From Demequina salsinemoris (lineage in GTDB: Bacteria > Actinomycetota > Actinomycetes > Actinomycetales > Demequinaceae): a stretch of DNA of 64,000 nucleotides. A program made the position numbers and the translations under genes. Within the stretch, counting starts at the first letter, position 1; every line of letters starts with the position of its first letter. Positions 44,044 through 51,831 of this stretch are shown piece by piece. The stretch covers positions 124,001 through 188,000 of the forward strand of contig NZ_BBQZ01000001.1 of the NCBI RefSeq assembly GCF_000974805.1, given 5' to 3'. The notes below the pieces were generated by a model. It was not told where the DNA came from and did no database searches. It saw only the letters and a list, made by a program, of their open reading frames with translations.

Positions 44044-44676
44044 ATGGTCCTCCTGCGTGATCGCGCTGAGGCGGGGGCCGCCGTCGCACGGCTCGTCGAG
44101 CCGCTGCTGGACGGCGAGGACGCCCTCGTCCTGGGGGTGCCGCGCGGTGGGGTGATCGTCGGCAGGGCCGTCGCGGACGCGCTCGGCCTGAATCTTGACG
44201 TGGTCGTGGTGCGCAAGCTCGGCGTACCGGGGCACGAGGAGTTCGGCTTCGGCGCCATCGGCGAGGAGGGCGTCGAGGTGCTCGACTACGCGACGCTCGC
44301 GATGATCGGGGTGAGCGACGAGTCGATCGCCGCGGTCGAGGCGCGCGAGCGACTCGAGCTCGACCGTCGGGTGCTCGCCTACCGCGACGGCAAGGAGGCC
44401 GCCCCGATCGCAGGGCGCAGCGTGGTCCTGGTCGATGATGGCATCGCCACCGGAGGGACGATGCGCGCCGCTGTCGCCGTGTGCAGGGCCAGGGGAGCCG
44501 CGAAGGTGATCGTCGGCGTCGGTGTCGCGCCGCCGGACGTGCTGGAGTCGCTGAACCACGAGGCCGATGCGGCGGTCGCCGCTCTCATCCCCGAGCCGAT
44601 GGACGCGGTGGGGCTGTGGTACCTGGACTTCCGTCAGACGACGGACGAGGAGGTCGCCGCGGCGCTCGCGACCTGA
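44044..44676 (+). CDS. Phosphoribosyltransferase-fold protein
   Basis: This 210-residue type I phosphoribosyltransferase has the PRPP loop VVLVDDGIATGGTMRAA and an early VLGVPRGGVIVGRAVA segment with DVVVVRKLGVPGHEEFGFGA. Such stand-alone proteins are widespread in actinobacteria; some work on nucleobases, others are suspected of processing other pyrophosphates. The acceptor is unknown. ATG 44044 is 6 nt after TACCCT. The 3' end overlaps the convergent DUF4328 gene by about 43 bp. A GGACGATGCG copy lies within the PRPP-loop codons (44456-44465). Confidence 0.8.
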   Translation: MVLLRDRAEAGAAVARLVEPLLDGEDALVLGVPRGGVIVGRAVADALGLNLDVVVVRKLGVPGHEEFGFGAIGEEGVEVLDYATLAMIGVSDESIAAVEARERLELDRRVLAYRDGKEAAPIAGRSVVLVDDGIATGGTMRAAVAVCRARGAAKVIVGVGVAPPDVLESLNHEADAAVAALIPEPMDAVGLWYLDFRQTTDEEVAAALAT

Positions 44677-45203
44677 CGGATGATCCGCTGCAGCGCGAAC
44701 CACGAGACGACGATCGCTGCGGCGGAGATGAGGGCGGGTTCGGTCGGGTCGAGGGCATCGTCTCGCGCGTAGACGAGAACGGTGGCGAGCAGCCACGGGA
44801 GCCACCAGGCAAGCAGGAGGCTTCGGCTGATCGATCCTTGCGCGAGTCGGCTCATCGTCTTCGCGGGGGAGAAGAGGTCGACGATCGGGATCAGCCACGA
44901 GAACCAGATCCAGCCGCGCCCGGGAACCTCCATTCCCTGACCGCTTCGCACGGACGCGACCGAGGACATCCATTCGCTGAGCAGCATCCACGACGCGATC
45001 CCCGTGAAGACCATGGCGACGCCGAGGGCATTGGCGGCCGTCAGCATCGCTCCGGTGCCATTGCCCGACAGGACGTAGGTGACGTTGAAGCAGGCCCACG
45101 CCGCGGCGTGAAGCCCTGTGCTCACCAGCGCGTTGCGCGAGCCTCTCGCCACGATCGCGTTGTCCACGGCCTCACCGCCGGCGTCGGCGATGGCCGCTGC
45201 CAT
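44634..45203 (-). CDS. DUF4328 membrane protein (paralogue 1)
   Basis: This 189-residue protein has about four helices and the DUF4328 blocks GIASWMLLSEWMSSVASVR, WIWFSWLIPIVDLFSPAKTM (as WxxWxxPIxxLFxPxxxM) and a closing IVVSWFALQRIIRQVA. The function of this family is unknown. It is a tandem paralogue of the next gene upstream, with DNA-level similarity at the 3' ends. ATG 45203 is the most likely start. It overlaps the phosphoribosyltransferase gene end to end. Confidence 0.75.
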   Translation of the reverse strand: MAAAIADAGGEAVDNAIVARGSRNALVSTGLHAAAWACFNVTYVLSGNGTGAMLTAANALGVAMVFTGIASWMLLSEWMSSVASVRSGQGMEVPGRGWIWFSWLIPIVDLFSPAKTMSRLAQGSISRSLLLAWWLPWLLATVLVYARDDALDPTEPALISAAAIVVSWFALQRIIRQVASAAATSSSVV

Positions 45204-45275
45204 GACGTCCCTGCGCACTGTGCCCCCTGGCGTTGTCCCCGAACACACTGTAGGGCACTCGGTGCCGCGATGTGC

Positions 45276-45335
45276 GGTCCTGGATCGCTCTGCCCGGTCC
45301 TGGATCGCTCTGCCAGGTCCTGGATCACGCTGCGC
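45276..45335 (+). repeat. Three tandem 20-bp repeats
   Basis: Units of GGTCCTGGATCGCTCTGCC plus one base stand at 45276, 45296 and 45316. The first two are near identical and the third has three to four changes and overlaps the end of DUF4328 paralogue 2. They probably arose by slippage during the local duplication. Confidence 0.85.
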
Positions 45336-45951
45336 GTGAGGGCACACAGGGGTAGGTCGGGGCGCTCGCGACCTGACGGATGATCCGGTCGAGCGCGAAC
45401 CACGCGATGACGATCGCCCCCGCGTCGACCGCGTAGCCGACGCGCTCGGACACGAGACTCGGCTCGATGTCCCCGATCGCCACGAGGAACGGGAGCCACC
45501 ACGTCATCAGCAGTGTGGTGCTCACGGATCCGTGCGCGAGGTGCTTCATGGTCTTCGCCGGGGAGAACAGGTTCGCGATCGGAACGATCCACATCCACCA
45601 GATCCATGCGTTGGACGGCACGCGCAGGCCCTCGCTTCGCCGCACGTAGGCGACCGAGCACATCCACTGGCTCAGCAGCATCCACGAGACGACACCGGCC
45701 AGGAGCATCGCGCTGCCGAGCGCCTGGAGCAGCGGGCTTCCGAGCGTCGTCCCGACGTCCGCGCTGACGGAGAAGCCGGGGAGCGACTCGTCGCCCGGCT
45801 CGGCCGCTATGGCGAGAGCGCTGGTCACGACCCACAGCCCGGTGAACACCCCTGTCGACCAGCGGGCGTTGCGCACGTAGCTCGAGCGCAGCGTGTCAGG
45901 CGCGACAGGTGAGTCGCCTGGCGGCATCGCGCCCGCAGCGTCCATGGTCAT
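45325..45951 (-). CDS. DUF4328 membrane protein (paralogue 2)
   Basis: This 208-residue paralogue of the previous gene has VVSWMLLSQWMCSVAYVRRS, WIWWMWIVPIANLFSPAKTM and IVIAWFALDRIIRQVASAP. It has four predicted helices and an extra N-terminal hydrophilic stretch (MTMDAAGAMPPGDSP). Either ATG 45951 or ATG 45945 may be used. The function is unknown. The last 15 residues (PTYPCVPSRAA) run into the tandem repeat and differ from paralogue 1, so the stop region was probably reshaped by the repeat. Confidence 0.75.
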   Translation of the reverse strand: MTMDAAGAMPPGDSPVAPDTLRSSYVRNARWSTGVFTGLWVVTSALAIAAEPGDESLPGFSVSADVGTTLGSPLLQALGSAMLLAGVVSWMLLSQWMCSVAYVRRSEGLRVPSNAWIWWMWIVPIANLFSPAKTMKHLAHGSVSTTLLMTWWLPFLVAIGDIEPSLVSERVGYAVDAGAIVIAWFALDRIIRQVASAPTYPCVPSRAA

Positions 45952-46014
45952 CGCCGATCCCCCTTCGGTCCCCGAATGCTGAGCGTACGGCAGTCGGCGC
46001 CGCAGGCGCCGTGA

Positions 46015-47019
46015 TCACCTCGGCTCGGGCGGCCCCGTCGTCTCGAACGGATCCGCGGCTGCGGGCGCGGCGGGTGCAGCCGCGGCGGGCGCGGCAGACG
46101 CGGGAGCCGGAGCCTTCCGCGCCTTGCGCGCGCGGACCAGCAGGATCACGCCGACGGCGATCAGGGCTGCGAGCGCGAGCCACGGCAGGAGCACGCCCAG
46201 GATGACGAGCGCCGCGGAGAGGAACGTGATCAGCCCGTTCCAGCCGGAGACGAGCCCGTCCCAGAAGTTCGAGGGCGAGTCCTCCTCGATGATGACGACG
46301 GGCTCGGTCGTGAGCGACAGGTCGATGGTCGACAGCGACACCTGGTCGTCGAGCCCTCGCTGCTGCGCCTCGAGGCTCTGGAGCTCGGCCTGGCGGCTCG
46401 CGAGCTCGTCCTCGAGCGAGATGATGTCCGCGATCTTCTCCGCGTCCGCGAGCAGCGCCTCGATGCGGTCCGTCGAGGCGCGCAGGGTCGAGATCTTCGC
46501 GTCGAGGTCGATCACCTCGGTCGTGACGTCGGCTGCGCTGGTGCTGAACTCGTCGACCGTGCCGAGCGCGCGCAGGTCCTCCACCGCGGCGTCGAGCTTG
46601 TCGGAGGGGATGCGCAGGGTGAGCCACGCGGAGCCGCCGTCCCACTCGTCGGCCGCCGTCTCGCTGCGGGCGTCGATGCGCCCGCCCGCGCCCTCGACGA
46701 TGCTCGTGGCCTTGTCGGCCGCCGCGATCGGGTCCTCGACAGTCATGTACATCTCGCCGGTGACGATGATCGAGCGAGTCGTGGTGGTCGTGGAGGAGTC
46801 GGCCGCCGCGGACGCCTCGCTCATCGAGTCCGCCTCGTCGTAGTACTCCTCCCCGCCGTCGGCGGCATCGTTCGCGTACGAACCCGCCGAGTCGGAAGCG
46901 CTGCCCGAGCAGCCCGCGAGCACGCCCGCCATGCCGATGAGCCCTGCGATGACCCACGCGCGGCCGGCACCCCTGCCTGTGCGGCGCGTTCCCCCTTGAA
47001 CTGCGTTCATGATGCTCAT
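46015..47019 (-). CDS. DUF4349-family lipoprotein
   Basis: This 334-residue protein has lipobox LAGC (Cys near residue 37), then a Ser/Asp/Tyr-rich spacer and a DUF4349 domain (IIVTGEMYMTVEDPIAAADK, GGRIDARSE) containing a long coiled coil (EKIADIISLEDELASRQAEL...). A C-terminal membrane helix (LVILGVLLPWLALAALIAVG) is followed by an Ala/Pro-rich tail. It would be anchored at both ends, with the coiled coil outside. Role unknown; DUF4349 proteins are often near transport or envelope genes. ATG 47019 has no clear ribosome binding site; ATG 47010 is an alternative. Confidence 0.8.
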   Translation of the reverse strand: MSIMNAVQGGTRRTGRGAGRAWVIAGLIGMAGVLAGCSGSASDSAGSYANDAADGGEEYYDEADSMSEASAAADSSTTTTTRSIIVTGEMYMTVEDPIAAADKATSIVEGAGGRIDARSETAADEWDGGSAWLTLRIPSDKLDAAVEDLRALGTVDEFSTSAADVTTEVIDLDAKISTLRASTDRIEALLADAEKIADIISLEDELASRQAELQSLEAQQRGLDDQVSLSTIDLSLTTEPVVIIEEDSPSNFWDGLVSGWNGLITFLSAALVILGVLLPWLALAALIAVGVILLVRARKARKAPAPASAAPAAAAPAAPAAADPFETTGPPEPR

Positions 47020-47189
47020 ACAAGTCCGACGCGCGCGGGCGCGCAATCGTTGGGTGGTCACGATTCGGCCACGCTCAAGATGCCCCCGGGCGCCGCATCG
47101 TCCCTGGTGAGGCGACGATCTCGGGACCACCGAGGCCGAGGTGAGGCGCAAGGCGGCTCGCCCCCGCATCGTCCCGATGCGACGCGGTC

Positions 47190-47852
47190 CTACGGTCGCT
47201 GCGAGAAGCGCTCCAGGACGTCGGTGTCGCCACCGACCACGAGGATGCAGTCGGGCGTGATGATCGTGTCGGCGCCGCCGTACTCGAAGTCCTCGCCCGG
47301 CACCTTGACGCCGATGACCTGGAGGTCCCACTTGTTGCGCAGGTCGAGGTCCGCGAGGCGGAAGTTGTGCGTCTCCTTCGGCGGGCGCATCTTGACGATC
47401 GCGAAGCCGTCCTCGACCTCGATGTAGTCGAGCATCTTGCCGCCGACCGAGTGGGCGACGCGCGTGCCGGACTCGGACTCGGGCAGGACGACGCGGTGGG
47501 CGCCGATGCGCTGCAGGATGCGCTTGTGCTCGTTGGAGATGGCCTTGGCCCAGATCTCGGGGATGCCGACGTCGACGAGGTTTCCAGTGATGAGCACCGA
47601 CGCCTCGAGGGACGTGCCGACGCCGACCACCGCCGCGCCGAAGTCCTTCGCGCCGATCTGCTCCATGGTGCGGGGGTCGGTCGCGTCGGCCTCGACCACG
47701 GGAAGGCGCTTGGACCAGCGCTCGACGAGGTCCTTGTCCTTCTCGACCGCGAGGACCTCGACGTCCATGCTGTCGAGCTCGTCGGCGAGCGCCGAACCGA
47801 AGCGGCCGAGCCCGAAGACCAGGACGCCCGATGAGGTGGTGTCGTTAGCCAA
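47190..47852 (-). CDS. ktrA: TrkA/KtrA-type potassium uptake regulator (RCK domain)
   Basis: This 220-residue protein has an N-terminal RCK Rossmann domain (VLVFGLGRFGSALADELDS, the nucleotide-binding GxGxxG) and a C-terminal RCK_C domain. It forms the cytoplasmic octameric ring that gates the KtrB channel in response to ATP/ADP or c-di-AMP. The start is a TTG at 47852 overlapping the last codons of ktrB by 8 bp, with AGAAAGG about 9 nt upstream. TTG starts are rare here and may lower expression relative to ktrB. Confidence 0.9.
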   Translation of the reverse strand: MANDTTSSGVLVFGLGRFGSALADELDSMDVEVLAVEKDKDLVERWSKRLPVVEADATDPRTMEQIGAKDFGAAVVGVGTSLEASVLITGNLVDVGIPEIWAKAISNEHKRILQRIGAHRVVLPESESGTRVAHSVGGKMLDYIEVEDGFAIVKMRPPKETHNFRLADLDLRNKWDLQVIGVKVPGEDFEYGGADTIITPDCILVVGGDTDVLERFSQRP

Positions 47853-49236
47853 TGAGGGGCCTTTCTGACGGGTAGCGGATCACCCGACGCTGCTTGTTCA
47901 GCGCCAGCGCCGCCGCGAGCGTGACCGACCCGAGTCGGCCGGCGAACATGAGGACCGACGTGAGGTGCTTGACCGAGTCAGGCATCTCGGCCACCTGGTC
48001 CGAGGTGAGCACCGACAGCCCGCAGGTCGCATAAGCCGAGACTACTTGGAACAGCACGCGATCGAGGTCCCAGCCGAGATCCCTGGTCCACGCGAGCATC
48101 AGGCCCGACCCGAGGAGCACGAAGGTCAGGCCGACCAGGGTGACGGCGACCGCCTGGCGGAGCGACTCGGTGCCGATGCGCTTGCCGAAGGCCTCCATGT
48201 CGCGGCGTCCTCGGGCCTCCGCGGTGACGGCGAGGACCAGGACCGCGAGCGTCGTGACGCGGATGCCACCGGCCGTGCCGGCGGAGCCGCCGCCGATGAA
48301 CATGAGGACCTCCTCGAGCAGCCACGTGTGCTCGTAGAAGGTGCCGTGGTCGATGGCGGCGAAGCCGCCCGAGCGCTGGTTGACGCTCGCGAAGAAGACG
48401 GTGACGATGCGGGTGCCGACGTTCTCGGCGCCGAGCGAGTTCGGGTTGTTCCACTCGAACAGCGCGAGCAGGCCAGCCGAGATGACGCTCAGGATGACGA
48501 CCAGGACCAGGGTGAGCTTGGTGTGGAGGCTCCACGTGCGGGGCTTGCGCCAGGCACGGATGAGGTTGAGATAGACGGGGAAGCCGAGCGCCCCGACGAA
48601 GACGCCGAGCGCGATCGGGCCGGCGACCCACGGGTCGCCCGCATACTCGACGATGCCGGTCGCGTTGGGGACGAAGCCGGCGTTGTTGAACGCGGAGACC
48701 GAGTAGAACGTCGCGTGCCACGCGGAGGTGATGAGCGGCAGCCCGTCGTGGAGGAAGCGCGGGAACAGCATCAGCGCGATCGCGATCTCGACCCCCGAGG
48801 AGACGATGAGGATCGTGCGCAGCATCTGGCGCACGTCGCCCAGGCCGCCGGCACGGGCCTGATCCGCCGCGAGCATGCGCTGGGTGAGGCCCATCCTGCG
48901 CGACACCATGAGGCCGAGGATCGACGCGAGGGTCATGATCCCGAGGCCTCCGACCTTGATGCCGATGAGGATCACGACGCGGCCGAAGTCGGACCAGTAC
49001 AGGCCGGTGTCGACCACGGTGAGGCCCGTGACGCAGACCGCGGATGTGGCGGTGAAGAGGGCGTCGGCGAAGGGTGCGACGTGGCGGTCGGCCGTGGAGA
49101 TCGGGAGCATCAGGAGGCCCGTGATGATCGCGATGAAGCCGGCGAACGTGCCGATCGCGAGGCGCGCGGGTGACTGGAGGGCCACCTCGTCGAACCTGCG
49201 CCCGGCGCGGTCGCGCCATCCCTGAGGCCTGCTCAT
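47845..49236 (-). CDS. ktrB: TrkH/KtrB-type potassium channel-transporter
   Basis: This 463-residue membrane protein has four M1-P-M2 repeats. Selectivity loops include SAVCVTGLT (repeat 1), SAFNNAGF (repeat 2), VNQRSGGFAAID (repeat 3) and SAYATCGLSV (repeat 4), each with the conserved Gly. It takes up K+ together with KtrA. ATG 49236 is preceded by GAGGGGACG; an in-frame start about 37 codons upstream would extend over the promoter and is rejected. The divergent promoter is shared with bldC. Confidence 0.93.
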   Translation of the reverse strand: MSRPQGWRDRAGRRFDEVALQSPARLAIGTFAGFIAIITGLLMLPISTADRHVAPFADALFTATSAVCVTGLTVVDTGLYWSDFGRVVILIGIKVGGLGIMTLASILGLMVSRRMGLTQRMLAADQARAGGLGDVRQMLRTILIVSSGVEIAIALMLFPRFLHDGLPLITSAWHATFYSVSAFNNAGFVPNATGIVEYAGDPWVAGPIALGVFVGALGFPVYLNLIRAWRKPRTWSLHTKLTLVLVVILSVISAGLLALFEWNNPNSLGAENVGTRIVTVFFASVNQRSGGFAAIDHGTFYEHTWLLEEVLMFIGGGSAGTAGGIRVTTLAVLVLAVTAEARGRRDMEAFGKRIGTESLRQAVAVTLVGLTFVLLGSGLMLAWTRDLGWDLDRVLFQVVSAYATCGLSVLTSDQVAEMPDSVKHLTSVLMFAGRLGSVTLAAALALNKQRRVIRYPSERPLIG

Positions 49237-49327
49237 CCCCGTCCCCTCGCGCGCTCGCGGGCGCGCCGGTCGCTCCTGTGGGCCGATGCGGACCCGGTCG
49301 GGCCGCGCTGGAAGCGGTCCACCTCCC

Positions 49328-49356
49328 ACTATCGGCACTTTCTTCATTCTTCACAA
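49328..49356 (-). promoter_or_regulatory. ktrB-ktrA promoter
   Basis: On the minus strand TTGTGA (49351-49356), a 17-bp spacer and GATAGT (49328-49333). The -35 lies on top of the bldC -35 on the other strand. Confidence 0.6.
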
Positions 49357-49378
49357 CTGTCACACCAGCCCCTACAGT
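49350..49378 (+). promoter_or_regulatory. bldC promoter
   Basis: TTCACA (49350-49355), a 17-bp spacer and TACAGT (49373-49378). Initiation near 49385 would leave a leader of about 49 nt with GAAGGAG before the ATG. It shares its -35 region with the divergent ktrB promoter. Confidence 0.65.
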
Positions 49379-49433
49379 AGGAGGAGCATTCGGCCGATAT
49401 CCGCTCCGGATGAGCTGAAGGAGAAAGCGCGAC

Positions 49434-49673
49434 ATGCCCGACGAGAACGCCCCGCGGACGACGTTTCTGACCGTTGCCGAGGTCGCCGACCTCCTCAGGG
49501 TGTCGCGCATGACCGTCTACCGCTGGGTTCACGCGGGAGATATGCCGGCCGTCCGCTTCGGACGATCGTTCCGTGTGCCGCAGGCCGCGGTCGACGAGTT
49601 CCTCAAGCAGGCCGAGCTCACCGGCGGTATTACCACGGAAGATGACGGCAGGTCCGCAGGCGCGGTAGGCTAG
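49434..49673 (+). CDS. bldC: BldC-type MerR-like DNA-binding protein
   Basis: This 79-residue protein consists of one winged helix-turn-helix: FLTVAEVADLLRVSRMTVYR, then VHAGDMPAVRFGRSFRVPQ and AVDEFL. It matches Streptomyces BldC closely in length and motif. BldC binds head-to-tail direct repeats cooperatively and controls developmental genes in Streptomyces. In unicellular relatives its targets are unknown. It also resembles excisionases, but the R-V-S-R-M-T-V-Y-R-W block is typical of BldC. ATG 49434 has GAAGGAG upstream. Confidence 0.9.
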   Translation: MPDENAPRTTFLTVAEVADLLRVSRMTVYRWVHAGDMPAVRFGRSFRVPQAAVDEFLKQAELTGGITTEDDGRSAGAVG

Positions 49674-49686
49674 GTCGCTGTCTGTC

Positions 49687-49706
49687 GCGTCCTGCGCGCA
49701 GGACGC
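49687..49706. repeat. Perfect 20-bp palindrome before the bS22 gene
   Basis: GCGTCCTGCGCGCAGGACGC is a perfect inverted repeat about 32 bp before the ATG of the small ribosomal protein. A TAGGCT box ends about 15 bp upstream of it (49667-49672), so it may be an operator or a leader hairpin. Confidence 0.55.
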
Positions 49707-49738
49707 CTGTCAGTTAGTCGATCTCGAGGGAGGGACCC

Positions 49739-49837
49739 ATGGGTTCCGTCATCAAGAAGCGCCGCAAGCGCATGTCGAAGAAGAAGCACCGCAAGCTTCT
49801 TCGTAAGACGCGCCACCAGCGCCGTAACAAGAAGTAG
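49739..49837 (+). CDS. Small basic ribosomal protein bS22 (AURKAIP1/COX24 domain)
   Basis: A 32-residue protein of which about 20 residues are Lys or Arg (begins [12 protein letters not shown], ends RRNKK). It corresponds to the tiny actinobacterial protein first seen on mycobacterial ribosomes and annotated as an AURKAIP1/COX24-domain protein. It binds near the decoding centre of the small subunit. GAGGGAGGG is an excellent ribosome binding site just upstream. It lies 65 bp after bldC, as in many actinobacteria, and a hairpin terminator follows. Confidence 0.93.
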   Translation: MGSVIKKRRKRMSKKKHRKLLRKTRHQRRNKK

Positions 49838-49872
49838 TCGTGCCAGCCGCCGTGAGCGGCCAGACGACGTGC

Positions 49873-49907
49873 GAAAGCCCGCTCCACCTTGCGTGGGGCG
49901 GGCTTTC
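49873..49907 (+). terminator. Terminator between bS22 and the HAD gene
   Basis: A 15-bp stem with one wobble, GAAAGCCCGCTCCAC / GTGGGGCGGGCTTTC, has a 5-nt loop. The TTTC end and the AAA on the other side make it workable in both directions between the two convergent genes. Confidence 0.75.
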
Positions 49908-49940
49908 TGCCGTTCTCGGCACCGCTCGTCGTCGCGGGGC

Positions 49941-50783
49941 TCAGTCGCCTTCCGACGTCGCACCGGCGTCGCCGCGCCTGAACGGCGCGAACGCCGCGCG
50001 CTTGAGGCCGCGGAGCACCAGCATCACGACCCACACGGAGCCCGTGAAGGACGCGCGGACGATGCTGCGGCGTCCTTGGGCGTTGCGGCCCCTGAAGTCC
50101 TTGATCGGCCAGTGATGGCGCCGCGCGTGGACGCGCAGCTTGCGGTCGGGGTTGATCGCGCAGGGGCGGCCGACCGCGCCGAGCATGTGGACGTCGTTCA
50201 TCGAGTCGCCGTAGGCGAAGCAGCCGTCGAGGTTCAGATCACGCTCGGCGGCGAGGTTCGCGATCGCCTCGGCCTTCGCCTTGCCGTGCATGAACGAGCC
50301 CTCGAGGGCGCCGGTGTAGTAGCCGCCCTTGTGCTGGGCCACCGTGCCGAGCGCCCCGGTGACGCCGAGGCGCTGCGCGATCAGGCGGCCGATCTCGATC
50401 GGTGTCGCGGTGATGAGCCAGACCTCGTGGCCCTGCGCGCGGTGCTCGTCGATGATCGCCTTGGTGCCGGGGAAGACGCGAAGCGCGAGGACCTCGTCGT
50501 AGACCTCCTCGCCGATCGCGCTCATCTCCGCGACGGACCAGCCGCGGATGATCGACAGCGCCTCGTCGCGCACGGAGCGCATCTGCTCCTTCGACTCCCC
50601 GAGGACGTTGTACTTGAACTGCTCCCACGCGAACCGCGCGAGCTCGCGGTTGGTGAAGAACCCGCGCTGCTTGAGCCCGCGCGCCAGATGGAACGCGCTG
50701 GCACCGCGGATGATCGTGTTGTCGACGTCGAAGAACGCCGCGATCCGCGTGCCGGGGTCGGGGGTGGGATGACCGGCAGTCAC
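49941..50783 (-). CDS. HAD-IB family phosphatase (SerB-like)
   Basis: This 280-residue HAD hydrolase of subfamily IB has motif I FFDVDNTII, motif II VWLITATP, a Lys-containing KGGYYTG/GKAKAEAI region and motif III AYGDSMNDVHML. It would dephosphorylate a small molecule or phospholipid precursor; phosphoserine is possible but not shown. The C-terminal part carries basic residues and a hydrophobic stretch (SVWVVMLVLRGLKRAAF) that may attach it to the membrane. GTG 50783 lies 6 nt after a TAGAGT box, so it is probably leaderless. Confidence 0.85.
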   Translation of the reverse strand: MTAGHPTPDPGTRIAAFFDVDNTIIRGASAFHLARGLKQRGFFTNRELARFAWEQFKYNVLGESKEQMRSVRDEALSIIRGWSVAEMSAIGEEVYDEVLALRVFPGTKAIIDEHRAQGHEVWLITATPIEIGRLIAQRLGVTGALGTVAQHKGGYYTGALEGSFMHGKAKAEAIANLAAERDLNLDGCFAYGDSMNDVHMLGAVGRPCAINPDRKLRVHARRHHWPIKDFRGRNAQGRRSIVRASFTGSVWVVMLVLRGLKRAAFAPFRRGDAGATSEGD

Positions 50784-50789
50784 CCGTCC

Positions 50790-50795
50790 ACTCTA
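50790..50795 (-). promoter_or_regulatory. -10 box of leaderless promoter (HAD phosphatase gene)
   Basis: TAGAGT on the minus strand, 6 nt (GGACGG), then GTG 50783. Confidence 0.45.
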
Positions 50796-50867
50796 GCGAG
50801 GGGCGCGCGACGCCCCTCGCAGACCCCTCCAGGAAGTGAGAGAAGGCACGGGCGTGGAAGATGAACA

Positions 50868-50873
50868 TATTCT
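50868..50873 (+). promoter_or_regulatory. -10 box of leaderless promoter (glutaredoxin-like gene)
   Basis: TATTCT, 6 nt (GTCGGC), then ATG 50880. It is one of the least GC-rich boxes in the set. Confidence 0.5.
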
Positions 50874-50879
50874 GTCGGC

Positions 50880-51131
50880 ATGACAGAGCGCGTCGTCCTG
50901 TACAGCCGCCACGGGTGCCATCTGTGCGAGGAGGGCCGCGGCGTCGTCGATGCGGTCTGCTCGGGCCGCGGGGTCCTGTGGACCGAGGTCGACATCGACG
51001 GCGATCCTGAGCTCAAGGAGCGCTTCGGCGACGAGGTGCCGGTCGTGACCGTGGACGGCGAGACGGTCGCGTTCTGGCGCATCGACCCGACCCTGCTCGG
51101 CGCCGCGCTCGACTCGCACGGGACGCGATAG
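50880..51131 (+). CDS. Glutaredoxin-like thioredoxin-fold protein
   Basis: This 83-residue protein has a thioredoxin fold with the redox motif CHLC (YSRHGCHLCEEG) near the N-terminus, the cis-Pro strand VPVVTVDG and a short C-terminal helix. It belongs to the glutaredoxin/DUF836 group of small oxidoreductases. The partner is not known. It is probably transcribed without a leader from the box 6 nt upstream, just ahead of the phosphatase-cytochrome c operon. Confidence 0.82.
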   Translation: MTERVVLYSRHGCHLCEEGRGVVDAVCSGRGVLWTEVDIDGDPELKERFGDEVPVVTVDGETVAFWRIDPTLLGAALDSHGTR

Positions 51132-51210
51132 GCGGCTGGGACCGAGGTCGCACGGCGGCGCGCGCGGCACGCGGTACCGCGGGCGCGCGGCGCCGGGGGA
51201 GAATAGCCGC

Positions 51211-51831
51211 ATGCCTGTCGTCCATCTCCTGCGCCACGGCCACGTCCACAACCCCGACAAGGTGCTCTACGGGCGCCTGCCAGGGTTCCGCCTGTCCGAG
51301 GCGGGTCGCGCGATGGCGCAGGCCGTCGCGGACGACCTCGTCGCCCGGAAGGTCGACATCCGGAGGGTCGTCGCGTCGCCGCTGCAGCGCGCGCAGGAGA
51401 CCGCGGGGCCGATCGCCGAGGCGTTCGGGCTCGGCATCGACACGGAGCCACGCATCATCGAGGCGGGCAACGACTTCGCGGGCGGCCCGTTGCCGAGCGG
51501 CCCCAAGGACCTGCTGAACCCGCGCGCGCTGTGGATGCTGCGCAACCCGCTGCGCCCGTCGTGGGGCGAGCCGTACAAGGAGCAGTCCGCGCGCATGTGG
51601 TCCGCGCTGCGCGACGCCGCGGTCGCGACGCCCGAGGGCGAGACGATCATGGTCAGCCACCAGCTCCCGATCTGGGTCGCGCGCTCGACGTTCGAGCACC
51701 GCTCGCTCATCCACGACCCACGCAAGCGCATCTGCGGCCTGGCGTCGCTCACGTCCTTCAGCTTCGAGGACGGCGAGCCGGTGAGCCTGGACTATCGCGA
51801 GCCCGCCGCGCACATCGAGGTGCCTCGGTGA
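51211..51831 (+). CDS. Histidine phosphatase-superfamily protein
   Basis: This 206-residue protein has the phosphohistidine RHG motif at the N-terminus (VHLLRHGHVHNPDKVLYG), SPLQRAQETA carrying the second Arg, and VSHQLPIWV carrying the second His. It is similar to phosphoglycerate mutase-like phosphatases. It is the first gene of the operon that continues into tlpA-ccdA-resB-ccsA, overlapping the next start as GTGA. This placement is common in actinobacteria, but a mechanistic link to cytochrome c is unknown. GAGAAT 6 nt before ATG 51211 may be its -10. Confidence 0.85.
   Translation: MPVVHLLRHGHVHNPDKVLYGRLPGFRLSEAGRAMAQAVADDLVARKVDIRRVVASPLQRAQETAGPIAEAFGLGIDTEPRIIEAGNDFAGGPLPSGPKDLLNPRALWMLRNPLRPSWGEPYKEQSARMWSALRDAAVATPEGETIMVSHQLPIWVARSTFEHRSLIHDPRKRICGLASLTSFSFEDGEPVSLDYREPAAHIEVPR

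Noticed and set aside
45276..45335. Tandem 20-bp units as a CRISPR array
   Set aside because: The units are contiguous without spacers, number three, and overlap a coding end.
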